A stretch of DNA of 64,000 nt, from NCBI GenBank assembly GCA_943788345.1, contig CALSPX010000004.1:282861-346860 (forward strand), read 5' to 3'. Positions 33,494 through 41,270 of this stretch are shown piece after piece. A program made the position numbers and the translations under genes. Numbering within the stretch: the stretch's first letter is position 1; each line of letters opens with the position of its first letter. The stretch is from Ascidiaceihabitans sp023955215. GTDB lineage: Bacteria > Pseudomonadota > Alphaproteobacteria > Rhodobacterales > Rhodobacteraceae. Below the pieces are notes generated by a model that was not told the DNA's origin, searched no databases, and saw only the letters and a program-made list of their open reading frames with translations.

Positions 33494-33526
33494 CGGTATG
33501 ACGTCGGTATTACGTCGGTATTGCGT
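33494..33526. repeat. 11-bp tandem repeat, three copies
   Basis: TCGGTATGACG, TCGGTATTACG and TCGGTATTGCG follow one another without gaps (33494-33504, 33505-33515, 33516-33526). A decayed fourth unit, TAGGTGCCGCG, follows. The period of 11 is close to one DNA helical turn. It lies between the two ABC-ATPase genes. Confidence 0.85.
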
Positions 33527-33568
33527 AGGTGCCGCGCACTTATCCCCTTCAGTTAAGGAAGCCCGCAC

Positions 33569-34282
33569 ATGAGCGAACCATTCCTAATTGGTGATAGCAT
33601 GACAGGCGGCTATGGCAATGGCCCTGACATTCTGCACGACTGCACAATTGCGGTGAACAAAGGCGAGATCGCCGTGATTGTTGGCCCCAACGGTGCTGGT
33701 AAATCCACAGGCATGAAAGCCGTCTTTGGCATGTTGAACCTAAACAAAGGTTCTGTGCGTCTTGATGGTGAAGACATCACTGCCTTGTCACCACAAGATC
33801 GCGTTGTGAAAGGCATGGGGTTTGTTCCGCAAACCTCAAATATTTTCACATCGATGACTGTTGAAGAAAACCTAGAGATGGGCGCCTTCATCCGTCGTGA
33901 CGATTACAAAGACACGATGACACAGATCTATGACCTGTTCCCGATCTTGAAAGAGAAACGGTATCAGGCCGCTGGTGAATTGTCTGGTGGTCAGCGTCAA
34001 CAAGTGGCCGTGGGTCGTGCGTTGATGACACAGCCAAAGGTTCTGATGTTGGATGAACCAACAGCCGGTGTGTCGCCTATCGTAATGGACGAACTGTTTG
34101 ACCGGATTATTGAGGTTGCCCGCACAGGTATTCCGATCCTGATGGTTGAACAAAACGCGCGCCAAGCCCTAGAGATCGCCGACAAAGGCTATGTTCTGGT
34201 TCAAGGCGCGAATGCATTTACAGGCACTGGCAAGGAATTGCTGGCGGATCCTGAAGTGCGCAAATCCTTCTTGGGAGGATAA
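33569..34282 (+). CDS. Liv-type ABC transporter ATP-binding protein (LivF-like)
   Basis: The second ATPase, 237 residues: Walker A GPNGAGKST at 39-47, signature LSGGQRQQVAVGRALM, Walker B VLMLDEPTAGVSP, and the switch His replaced by the LivF-type Gln in MVEQNARQA. It pairs with the LivG-like protein. Its stop is directly followed by the permease start at 34284, whose GGGAGG ribosome site lies inside this gene's end. Confidence 0.94.
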   Translation: MSEPFLIGDSMTGGYGNGPDILHDCTIAVNKGEIAVIVGPNGAGKSTGMKAVFGMLNLNKGSVRLDGEDITALSPQDRVVKGMGFVPQTSNIFTSMTVEENLEMGAFIRRDDYKDTMTQIYDLFPILKEKRYQAAGELSGGQRQQVAVGRALMTQPKVLMLDEPTAGVSPIVMDELFDRIIEVARTGIPILMVEQNARQALEIADKGYVLVQGANAFTGTGKELLADPEVRKSFLGG

Positions 34283-34283
34283 A

Positions 34284-35297
34284 ATGATAGATTTCCTAAA
34301 TGCCTTTGTGGCGCTCTCTAACTTCGTATTGATCCCTGCCATTTCATATGGTGCTCAGCTTGCCCTTGGCGCGCTGGGTGTCACGCTGATCTATGGTATC
34401 TTGCGTTTCTCAAACTTTGCCCACGGCGACACGATGGCCTTTGGCGCCATGTGTACGATCCTTGTGACGTGGTTGTTCCAAAGTTGGGGCATCTCGTTCG
34501 GGCCGCTTCCAACCGCCCTACTCGCTATGCCGTTTGGTATATTGGCGACTATGGGTTTGGTACTGTTCACCGATCGTTATGTGTACAAGTTCTATCGTGA
34601 GCAAAAAGCCAAGCCTGTGATCCTTGTGATCGTCAGCTTGGGTGTGATGTTCATTCTGAACGGTCTGGTACGTTTTATCATTGGTCCAAACGATCAGCGT
34701 TTCTCTGACGGTGAGCGGTTCATCATTTCTGTACGTGAATTCAAGGCTTTGACTGGTCTGAAAGAAGGTTTAGCGTTCAAAACCACCCAAGGCATTACCA
34801 TTGTCACTGCTGTGATTGTTGTGATTGCCCTGTTCTGGTTCCTGAACCGCACCCGCACTGGTAAATCCATGCGCGCCTATTCAGATAACGAAGATTTGGC
34901 GTTGTTGTCCGGTATCAATCCAGAGCGTGTGGTTATGGTGACATGGTTGATTGTTGCCGCTTTGGCGACCATCGCTGGTACGCTTTACGGTCTGGATAAA
35001 TCGTTCAAACCTTTCATCTTCTTGCAATTGTTGTTGCCAGTCTTTGCCGCGGCCATCGTTGGTGGTTTGGGCAGTCCATTGGGTGCGATTGCGGGTGGTT
35101 TCACCATCGCATTCTCTGAGGTGATGATCACTTATGCGTGGAAAAAGGTTGCGACTTACGTGGTGCCAGAGTCTTGGGCACCAGATACATTGGTCCAGTT
35201 GTTGTCTACCGACTATAAATTCGCAGTTAGCTTTGTGATCTTGATCATCGTGCTGCTGTTTAGGCCAACAGGCTTGTTCGCGGGGAAATCAGTATGA
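34284..35297 (+). CDS. Liv-type ABC transporter permease (LivH-like)
   Basis: An inner-membrane permease of 337 residues with about eight hydrophobic segments. ALGVTLIYGILRFSNFAHGDTMAFGA near the start and the conserved GLGSPLGAIAGGFTIAFSEV loop near residue 270 mark the LivH family. The start at 34284 has GGGAGG seven bases upstream; an ORF start at 34191 would lie wholly inside the preceding ATPase gene and was rejected. It overlaps the next permease gene by four bases. Confidence 0.94.
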   Translation: MIDFLNAFVALSNFVLIPAISYGAQLALGALGVTLIYGILRFSNFAHGDTMAFGAMCTILVTWLFQSWGISFGPLPTALLAMPFGILATMGLVLFTDRYVYKFYREQKAKPVILVIVSLGVMFILNGLVRFIIGPNDQRFSDGERFIISVREFKALTGLKEGLAFKTTQGITIVTAVIVVIALFWFLNRTRTGKSMRAYSDNEDLALLSGINPERVVMVTWLIVAALATIAGTLYGLDKSFKPFIFLQLLLPVFAAAIVGGLGSPLGAIAGGFTIAFSEVMITYAWKKVATYVVPESWAPDTLVQLLSTDYKFAVSFVILIIVLLFRPTGLFAGKSV

Positions 35298-36598
35298 GCG
35301 ATTCAGTCAGAAACACGATGTATTTTGCAGGCGTTGCCTTGCTGATCATCATCACTGGGTTTGTCCAAAGCTGGAACACTGCTTTGTTCATCCTGAACTT
35401 TGGCTTGATCAGCGCGATCATGGCTTTGGGTGTGAACCTGCAATGGGGTTTTGCTGGCCTGTTTAACGTTGGTATCATGGGCTTTGTTGCTCTTGGTGGT
35501 TTGGCAACTGTGTTGGTATCCATGCCTGCCACGCCGGGCGCATGGCAAGCGGGCGGCGCATCTGTGATTGGTGCGTTGGTGTTGGGCGCTGCGACTGTTG
35601 TGGCCGCCGTGATCCTAATGACCAAAATGAAAGCCAGCAAATTACGCAGCTTTAGCGTCTTTGGTGTGTTGGTTGTTGGCTTCTTCGTCTATCGCGGATT
35701 GTTTGATCCTGCGGTTGGCCTCATCGAAGAAATCGATCCAGCGGCAACTGGCTACCTTGGCGGTCTTGGCTTGCCTGTGTTATTGGCTTGGCCTGCGGGT
35801 GGTCTGTTGGCCGCTGCTGTTGCTTGGTTGATCGGTAAGACAGCACTTGGTTTGCGCTCTGACTATCTGGCGATTGCGACTTTGGGTATTTCGGAAATCA
35901 TCATTGCGGTGATGAAGAACGAAGACTGGTTGGGACGCGGCGTTAAGAACGTTGTCGGCTTGCCGCGCCCTGCCCCTTATGAGGTTGATCTGCAAAGCAA
36001 CGCTGCCTTTATCGAGCGCGCGAATGGCTTGGGTTTTGACGCTGTCACTGCCTCAACCCTGTGGGTCAAACTGATCTATGCGGGTTTGTTCACGGTCGTC
36101 TTGGTCATCCTGTTCGTTATGGCACAGCGCGCGTTGCACAGCCCATGGGGCCGTATGATGCGCGCCATTCGCGACAACGAGTTTGCGGCCGAAGCTATGG
36201 GCAAGAACGTCACCGCCCGTCACTTGCAAATCTTTGTGCTTGGCTCCGCCGTATGCGGGATCGCTGGAGCGATGATGACAACGCTGGACGGTCAGTTGAC
36301 GCCGGGCACATATCAGCCGCTGCGCTTTACCTTCCTGATCTGGGTTATGGTCATCGTTGGTGGATCCGGGAACAACCTTGGGTCCGTCCTTGGTGGTTTC
36401 TTGATCTGGTGGTTGTGGGTCATGGTTGAACCGATGGGCAGTGTCTTGATGAACTTTGTCACCTACGGCATGGCAGATGGCTATTGGTTGAAAGATCACC
36501 TGCTGGAAAGCGTCGCACACATGCGCCTTTTGACGATGGGTCTGGTTTTGTTGCTGGTCCTTAGGTTCAGCCCACGTGGTTTGATCCCTGAGAAATAG
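35294..36598 (+). CDS. Liv-type ABC transporter permease (LivM-like)
   Basis: The second permease, 434 residues. It has LNLQWGFAGLFNVGIMGFVALGG-type sequence near residues 42-66, LRSDYLAIATLGISEI and GRMMRAIRDNEFAAEAMGKN. GNNLGSVLGGFLIWWLW follows toward the C-terminus. The region from about residue 75 to 165 has extra hydrophobic segments compared with a minimal LivM. It completes the transporter and is followed by a strong terminator. Confidence 0.94.
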   Translation: MSDSVRNTMYFAGVALLIIITGFVQSWNTALFILNFGLISAIMALGVNLQWGFAGLFNVGIMGFVALGGLATVLVSMPATPGAWQAGGASVIGALVLGAATVVAAVILMTKMKASKLRSFSVFGVLVVGFFVYRGLFDPAVGLIEEIDPAATGYLGGLGLPVLLAWPAGGLLAAAVAWLIGKTALGLRSDYLAIATLGISEIIIAVMKNEDWLGRGVKNVVGLPRPAPYEVDLQSNAAFIERANGLGFDAVTASTLWVKLIYAGLFTVVLVILFVMAQRALHSPWGRMMRAIRDNEFAAEAMGKNVTARHLQIFVLGSAVCGIAGAMMTTLDGQLTPGTYQPLRFTFLIWVMVIVGGSGNNLGSVLGGFLIWWLWVMVEPMGSVLMNFVTYGMADGYWLKDHLLESVAHMRLLTMGLVLLLVLRFSPRGLIPEK

Positions 36599-36618
36599 GA
36601 TCAGATCACTAGACAAAG

Positions 36619-36653
36619 AAAAGGCCCCGACAGGAAACTGCGGGGCCTTTTTT
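36619..36653 (+). terminator. Rho-independent terminator of the ABC-transporter operon
   Basis: AAAGGCCCCG and CGGGGCCTTT enclose an 11-base loop and lead into a run of T, 20 bases after the last stop. It may also serve the convergent ectC-like gene. Confidence 0.92.
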
Positions 36654-36673
36654 CGTTTGTGGGCTTTGGTGCT

Positions 36674-37057
36674 TTAGGCAGAGTAACTGCCATCCTCACC
36701 GTGAACTTCATCCCCCTGCAAGGCGGGATTGAAGACAGATATCAAAAACATATCCATCCCGTCATCCACCGTCAGCGTGTGATTGTCGTGCTGGTCCAGC
36801 GCATACAAAACGCCCGCCTTGATTTTATGTACGGTGCCAGTGGCATGATCCGTCACGCGTCCTGTACCTGAAACGCAATAACACCCCTCGAGGTGGTTCT
36901 TGTATTCCAAGGTGAGCGAGGCGCCAGCCTGGACGATGGTTTCGTTCATGGAAAAGCCCATGTTGTCGGATTTCACCAACATCCGCAGGCTGCTCCACCA
37001 CGGACCAGAGACATCGCGGGCGCCGCCGCGCAGATCATTTGCGTCGACGACAATCAT
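36674..37057 (-). CDS. ectC: ectoine synthase-like cupin, solitary
   Basis: EctC closes N-gamma-acetyl-diaminobutyrate to the osmolyte ectoine. The 127-residue cupin fits the family length. Residues recalled from characterised EctC fall at the same numbers here: iron ligands Glu57, Tyr85 and His93, and substrate-pocket Trp21, Arg25, Asn38 and Thr40. The motifs KNHLEGCYCVSGTG and LYALDQHDNHTL, and the end VFNPALQGDEVHGEDGSY, are also EctC-like. ectA, ectB and ectD are not next to it. The neighbours are an ABC importer (convergent) and a HerA-like ATPase (upstream, same strand). Solitary EctC proteins are known and may act on imported precursor or do another reaction. Confidence 0.87.
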   Translation of the reverse strand: MIVVDANDLRGGARDVSGPWWSSLRMLVKSDNMGFSMNETIVQAGASLTLEYKNHLEGCYCVSGTGRVTDHATGTVHKIKAGVLYALDQHDNHTLTVDDGMDMFLISVFNPALQGDEVHGEDGSYSA

Positions 37058-37059
37058 TC

Positions 37060-37224
37060 TTAACGCCCCTTAAACAGACCACCCAAGATACCAAGCACGA
37101 TGCGGCGCCCTGTTGTCCCTTTGAGTTCCTTCAAGATGACAGACGCAACAGCCGCACCCAAACCATCAGGCTCGCGTTTGCGTGTTGGGCGCGAGGTTGA
37201 TCGCGTTACACGGGTTCCCTCATA
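37060..37224 (-). pseudogene. out-of-frame C-terminal tail of the HerA-like ATPase
   Basis: A 54-codon stretch in the next reading frame that reads as the missing end of the HerA-like protein: YEGTRVTRSTSR, then KELKGTTGRRIVLGILGGLFKGR, the usual C-terminus of the DUF853 family. Removing one A of the pair at 37224-37225 joins it to the main frame after GRR, giving a 516-residue protein. It has no independent start or ribosome site of its own. Confidence 0.85.
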
Positions 37225-38611
37225 ATCGACGTCCGGTGTTGAAATCGCGCAATGCTGGGTGTTCTTCCTCCTCAGCTTTAGCTTCGGCTTGTTCAGCTTC
37301 AAGTGCTGCGGCCTCTGCCCGTTTTGACAGGGTTTCAAATGCAGATTTGCGGTCAAGGGTTTCATCGTATTTACAAGACATGGGTGACATCGCCATGATG
37401 TCGGCACGTTCCCCTTTGGTGATCGGACCAAGTTGAGAAGACGGTGGACGGATCAAAGTGCGTTCCACAATCCCCGGCACGCCTTTTTTCTGCAGCATCG
37501 AGGTCACGGCCTCACCAACACCAACTTCGCGAATGGCCTCTTCGGTGTCAAAGCGTGGGTTCTCGCGGTAAGTTTCAGCAGCAAGGCGAAGCTCTTTGCG
37601 ATCTTTAGCCGTAAAGGCACGCAAAGCATGTTGGAAGCGGTTCCCAAGCTGGCCAAGGATATCGTCAGGAACATCAGCAGGGTTTTGCGTGATGAAATAA
37701 ACGCCAACACCTTTGGAACGGATCAGGCGGGCGAGTTGTTCAACCTTATTCACAAGCGCCTTTGGTGCGTCTTCAAACAGCAAGTGGGCTTCGTCAAAGA
37801 AGAAGACCAATTTTGGTTTGTCAGGGTTGCCGACCTCTGGCAGCTCCTCAAACAGTTCGGACAATAACCACAACAGGAATGTCGCGTAGAGACCTGGGGA
37901 CGCCATCAATTGATCCGCTGCCAGCAAGTTGATAACACCACGACCATCCGCGTCAGTGCGAATAATATCGGACAGTTCCAATGCTGGTTCACCAAACAGG
38001 CTGTTGCCACCTTGATTTTCAAGCACAAGCAAACGACGTTGGATTGCATCAATCGATGAGCTTGAGACATTGCCATAACGCAAAGACAGTTCTTTTGCGT
38101 GTTCCCCGATCCAGACCAACAAGGCCTGAAGATCTTTTAGGTCCAGCAATGGGAGGCCTTCTTCGTCAGATAGACGGAAGGCAATGTTGATGATGCCCTC
38201 TTGAGCTTCGCTGAGTTCCAGCAAACGTGACAGCAACAATGGCCCCATTTCAGCAACCGTGGTGCGAACGGGGTGCCCTTGTTCACCGAACAGATCCCAG
38301 AATGTGACTGGAAACTTTTCGTAGGCGTAATCGTCAAAGCCGATGATGCCTGCGCGTTTCATGAAAGCGTCGTGTAATTTGTGATCCGCACTCCCAGATT
38401 TGGCGAGACCAGAAAGGTCGCCTTTCACATCTGACAAAAAGACAGGAACGCCAGCATTGGAAAATCCCTCAGCAAGGATTTGTAGCGTTACGGTTTTACC
38501 CGTGCCTGTTGCGCCTGCAATCAAACCATGTCGGTTCGCATATTTCAGGCCGAGGCCTTGCTTTACAGAGTATTCGTCACCGCCGCCGCCAATAAATAGT
38601 TCGGATGTCAC
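37220..38611 (-). CDS. HerA-like (DUF853/YjgR) ATPase, C-terminus lost by frameshift
   Basis: A P-loop ATPase of the HerA/DUF853 family (E. coli YjgR type). The N-terminal FIGGGGDEYS and Walker A GATGTGKT at 33-40 are clear. SDVKGDLSGLA, the Walker B LVFFFDEAHLLF and ITQNPADVPDDILGQLGNRFQHALRAFT follow. An Ala/Glu-rich coiled segment precedes the end. The family's role is not firmly known; HerA relatives move along DNA. The frame ends at 463 residues with FNTGRRL, but the last 54 residues of the family continue in another frame to 37060. GTG at 38611 with AAGG nine bases upstream is preferred; TTG at 38632 is an alternative. Confidence 0.87.
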   Translation of the reverse strand: MTSELFIGGGGDEYSVKQGLGLKYANRHGLIAGATGTGKTVTLQILAEGFSNAGVPVFLSDVKGDLSGLAKSGSADHKLHDAFMKRAGIIGFDDYAYEKFPVTFWDLFGEQGHPVRTTVAEMGPLLLSRLLELSEAQEGIINIAFRLSDEEGLPLLDLKDLQALLVWIGEHAKELSLRYGNVSSSSIDAIQRRLLVLENQGGNSLFGEPALELSDIIRTDADGRGVINLLAADQLMASPGLYATFLLWLLSELFEELPEVGNPDKPKLVFFFDEAHLLFEDAPKALVNKVEQLARLIRSKGVGVYFITQNPADVPDDILGQLGNRFQHALRAFTAKDRKELRLAAETYRENPRFDTEEAIREVGVGEAVTSMLQKKGVPGIVERTLIRPPSSQLGPITKGERADIMAMSPMSCKYDETLDRKSAFETLSKRAEAAALEAEQAEAKAEEEEHPALRDFNTGRRL

Positions 38612-38684
38612 ATGCGTTAACCTTTTGTTCAAAACTTAATTCGTGCCTACCATACTAACTTAACCTTTGGCGGTCATATTGTTT

Positions 38685-38767
38685 TTTGTTCCAAACCTAA
38701 ATGTCCTTCGGGTTTGTAACACTTCCTCCCTGTCAGACTGGCCGTGCCTTCGGGTACGGCCCTTTTT
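38685..38767 (+). ncRNA. candidate small RNA with anti-Shine-Dalgarno C-rich motif
   Basis: The stretch holds a hairpin CAAACC/GGTTTG (38692-38697 with 38711-38716) and then unpaired CTTCCTCCC (38722-38730). A perfect terminator follows: GGCCGTGCC, UUCG loop, GGTACGGCC (38740-38761), then TTTTT. A C-rich anti-Shine-Dalgarno motif before a terminator is the layout of the alphaproteobacterial 'cuckoo'/CcsR-type small RNAs. The 5' end is a guess; no good promoter was found. Membership in a known family is not established. Confidence 0.42.
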
Positions 38768-38848
38768 ACGGTTGCGACCCCGTAGTTCTATTGGCTCTTT
38801 TCCGAAACTAGCTGTTGACCGACTAACTGTGGTTTCGTAACGTTTGGG

Positions 38849-38921
38849 CATAAGTCGGCCTAGTCCGACGGGGAGAATAAATTTGGAAAAGAGAGCTCAA
38901 CGAAGCTCTCTTTTCTTTTTT
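38849..38921 (+). ncRNA. candidate small RNA, two hairpins, own promoter
   Basis: TTGACC (38815-38820), a 17-base spacer and TAACGT (38838-38843) form a plausible sigma-70 promoter. It would start an RNA of about 73 bases. The RNA would have a hairpin GTCGG-CCTAGT-CCGAC (38854-38869), a purine-rich linker, and a 12-bp terminator stem (38886-38897 with 38904-38915) followed by a T run. No ORF of any length fits it. It could instead be the leader of the IalB gene ended by an attenuator. Confidence 0.38.
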
Positions 38922-39057
38922 GTAGATACCCAATTGATTTACCCAAAGAAATCAGCAGAAATTTGCCCAAATACGAATGACCGGTTGCGGTTCATCACTG
39001 ACATGTAGATTTCACCATGTTAGAAATACCAATAAAGCAATGAATAATGGATATCTA

Positions 39058-39729
39058 ATGACCAATTTTCGCAATGCAGTAGTTTTAAGCACAGCTCTTA
39101 TTTTCGGGATGACCGGTGCAACATTTGCACAAGAAACCGCAACTGAAACTGAAACAGCGGTCGAAGCTGAGGCCCAAGCCGTTGAGACACCGACCGAGGG
39201 CGCTGATGCTGGGGCCGCTGAAGGAAACCCAACTGGTTTAAGTCTTGGCGAAGAAGCCGAGCAAGAATTGGCTGCAGGCCAGCTTTACATCAAAGAGAAG
39301 GTTGGGGATTGGGAGATGCGCTGCGTCAAAGTTGATGGCGAAGGCGAAGAGCCATGCCAGATGTATCAATTGATGGACGACGGTGCTGGTTCGCCAGTTG
39401 CTGAGGTTTCAATGTTCCGTCTGAAAGATGGTGGCAAAGCGAAAGCTGGTGCGACAATCGCAGTGCCGCTCGAAACATCCCTACCTCAACAGTTAAGCAT
39501 CACTGTCGATGGTGGCAAAGCGCGCCGTTATCCATATTCATTCTGTAACCAAGTTGGTTGCTTTGCACGCATCGGCCTTACGGCAGAAGACGTCGCAAGT
39601 TTCAAACGTGGGAATACAGCTACGATGACAATCGTTCCTGCACTAGCGCAAGAGCAGAAGGTAGAATTGACATTGTCATTGACCGGTTTCACAGCCGCCT
39701 ATGACAAAGTTTCTGTTGTTGAACCATAA
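39058..39729 (+). CDS. invasion-associated locus B (IalB) family protein
   Basis: A secreted or periplasmic protein of 223 residues. A Sec signal peptide (NFRNAVVLSTALIFGMTGATFAQ) is followed by a low-complexity acidic Thr/Glu/Ala linker (about residues 25-60). The IalB domain comes next: VGDWEMRCVK, with paired Cys in EEPCQMYQLM, and YSFCNQVGCFARIGLTAEDV. Named after a Bartonella locus, the family is widespread in free-living Alphaproteobacteria, where its function is unknown. Upstream in-frame starts at 38977 and 39040 would lengthen the signal; the start at 39058 has GGAT at a suitable distance and gives the cleanest signal peptide. Confidence 0.85.
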   Translation: MTNFRNAVVLSTALIFGMTGATFAQETATETETAVEAEAQAVETPTEGADAGAAEGNPTGLSLGEEAEQELAAGQLYIKEKVGDWEMRCVKVDGEGEEPCQMYQLMDDGAGSPVAEVSMFRLKDGGKAKAGATIAVPLETSLPQQLSITVDGGKARRYPYSFCNQVGCFARIGLTAEDVASFKRGNTATMTIVPALAQEQKVELTLSLTGFTAAYDKVSVVEP

Positions 39730-39749
39730 ACCAGACATAAATCAAACAA

Positions 39750-39779
39750 GGGGCCGTCTGTTTTCACATGCGGCCTTTT
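39750..39779 (+). terminator. weak terminator after the IalB gene
   Basis: GGCCG and CGGCC form a short GC stem with a long loop and TTTT after it. It lies between convergent genes and is imperfect. Confidence 0.45.
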
Positions 39780-39785
39780 GCGTTT

Positions 39786-40994
39786 CTAAACCTTGCGAAG
39801 CGCCAAAACGGCGTTCATGCCACCAAAGGCAAAGGCGTTAGACAGCACAACGTTAACTTTCGCATCGCGTGCTTCATTGGGCACCACATCAAGGGCGCAT
39901 TCTGGATCTGCTTCTTCGTACCCAATTGTAGGCGCGATAACACCATCCCGTAGCGCCATGATGCAGGCCAGCAATTCAACAGCGCCCGTGCCACCGATCA
40001 AATGACCATGCATAGATTTTGTGGACGAAATCATCAACTTATCCGCATGCGGGCCAAAGACATCAGCAACAGCCGCGCATTCGGTTTTATCGTTCGCAGC
40101 CGTTCCAGTACCGTGTGCGTTGATATAACCAACGTCTTCCGGATTAAGCTGTGCATCGCTTAGCGCGCCCGCAATCGCCCGCGCGGCTCCGTTTTTGGAC
40201 GGCATGACGATATCTGTGGCGTCCGAGGACATGGCGAAACCTGCGACTTCGCACAGGATTTCAGCGCCGCGTGCGCGTGCGTGTTCGTATTCTTCAAACA
40301 CAAAAATGCCCGCGCCTTCGCCCTGAACCATACCATTGCGATTGGCCGAAAAAGGGCGGCACGCGTCCTTGGACATGACGCGAAGACCTTCCCAAGCTTT
40401 CACCCCGCCAAAGCACAGCATGGACTCTGATCCACCTGTCACCATCGCAGGTGCCATACCAGTGCGCACCATTTGAAAGGCTTGCGCCATTGCATGATTA
40501 GATGAGGCGCAGGCGGTGGAAACAGTGAAGGATGGGCCCTTCAGGTTATATTCCATACTGACATGGCTGGCCGCTGCGTTGTTCATCAGTTTGGGCACGA
40601 CGAAAGGATGGACACGGTTTTTACCATCTTCATAGACGGACCGATAGTTGTCGTCCCATGTGCTAACGCCACCACCAGCGGTGCCAAGAACAACACCGGA
40701 TTTGGCTGCCAATTCACCGCTGAACGTGATGCCAGATTGCGCGATTGCCTCAGCAGCTGCGGCAAGGGTGAATTGGGTGAACCGATCATAGAGCGACATC
40801 TGTTGGCGGTTGTAACGCCCATCTGCCTCAAACCCGCGCACTTGGCCACCAATCTGAATTGACAGCCGTTCCACATCGCGAAACACCAAGGGGCCGATAC
40901 CACAGCGCCCTTCGGCCATGGCCGTCATTGTATCTGCAACACTGTGGCCCAGAGCGTTGATTGTGCCTGCACCCGTGATGACAACGCGTTTCAT
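39786..40994 (-). CDS. beta-ketoacyl-ACP synthase (FabF type)
   Basis: A 402-residue condensing enzyme with the Cys-His-His triad: Cys162 in VSTACASSNHAM, His294 in NAHGTGTAAND and His331 in KSMHGHLIGGTG. It elongates acyl chains held on an ACP by two carbons. It lies four bases after a dedicated acyl carrier protein and close to lpxD. It may thus build the acyl chains for lipid A rather than bulk fatty acids, like the FabF copies next to acpXL in rhizobia. The housekeeping FabF is likely elsewhere. Confidence 0.92.
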   Translation of the reverse strand: MKRVVITGAGTINALGHSVADTMTAMAEGRCGIGPLVFRDVERLSIQIGGQVRGFEADGRYNRQQMSLYDRFTQFTLAAAAEAIAQSGITFSGELAAKSGVVLGTAGGGVSTWDDNYRSVYEDGKNRVHPFVVPKLMNNAAASHVSMEYNLKGPSFTVSTACASSNHAMAQAFQMVRTGMAPAMVTGGSESMLCFGGVKAWEGLRVMSKDACRPFSANRNGMVQGEGAGIFVFEEYEHARARGAEILCEVAGFAMSSDATDIVMPSKNGAARAIAGALSDAQLNPEDVGYINAHGTGTAANDKTECAAVADVFGPHADKLMISSTKSMHGHLIGGTGAVELLACIMALRDGVIAPTIGYEEADPECALDVVPNEARDAKVNVVLSNAFAFGGMNAVLALRKV

Positions 40995-40998
40995 CCGT

Positions 40999-41259
40999 TT
41001 AGCCCGCCTGCTCTTTCAAAAGACGTTCCACACCCTCAATGATATTGGAGACGCTGGAAATATCGAAGTCGCTGTTGGTAGGTTCATTGGCATTGAAGGG
41101 AACCGTAATGTCGAATTCTTCTTCAATTGCAAAGATGCTTTCCACCAGACCAAGGCTATCTATCCCCAAATCTTCAAGTGTACTTTCCATCGTCACATCC
41201 GAGGTTTCGAGCACTGCCTGCTCTGCGATGATTTCGAATATCTTATCAGTCACACTCAT
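40999..41259 (-). CDS. acyl carrier protein (specialised)
   Basis: An 86-residue acyl carrier protein with the 4'-phosphopantetheine attachment Ser35 in LGIDSLGLVE. It differs from a housekeeping AcpP (usually 77-78 residues, DSLDTVE), so it is likely specialised. The partner genes are a FabF-type synthase (downstream) and LpxD (upstream), which suggests delivery of a hydroxyacyl or ketoacyl chain to lipid A. AcpXL of rhizobia is a functional parallel, but the resemblance was not scored. Confidence 0.88.
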   Translation of the reverse strand: MSVTDKIFEIIAEQAVLETSDVTMESTLEDLGIDSLGLVESIFAIEEEFDITVPFNANEPTNSDFDISSVSNIIEGVERLLKEQAG

Positions 41260-41270
41260 TGCTTTACCCT

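Larger units (their letters stand above)
38612..39057. other. 446-base gene-free region with two plus-strand terminator hairpins
   Basis: Between the divergent HerA-like and IalB-like genes there is no credible ORF. The region has two strong plus-strand terminators (38740-38767 and 38886-38921) that follow no protein gene. They are annotated below as candidate small RNAs. Confidence 0.6.

Noticed and set aside
34191..34283. Upstream start for the LivH-like permease
   Set aside because: The extra 31 codons lie wholly inside the LivF-like gene; a good ribosome site precedes the ATG at 34284.
36053..36616. 187-codon minus-strand open frame inside the LivM-like permease gene
   Set aside because: Antisense to a membrane protein; such genes often give long polar antisense frames rich in Gln, His and Asp.
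38660..38851. 63-codon minus-strand open frame in the herA/ialB gap
   Set aside because: Runs through a terminator hairpin, highly basic translation with no family pattern.
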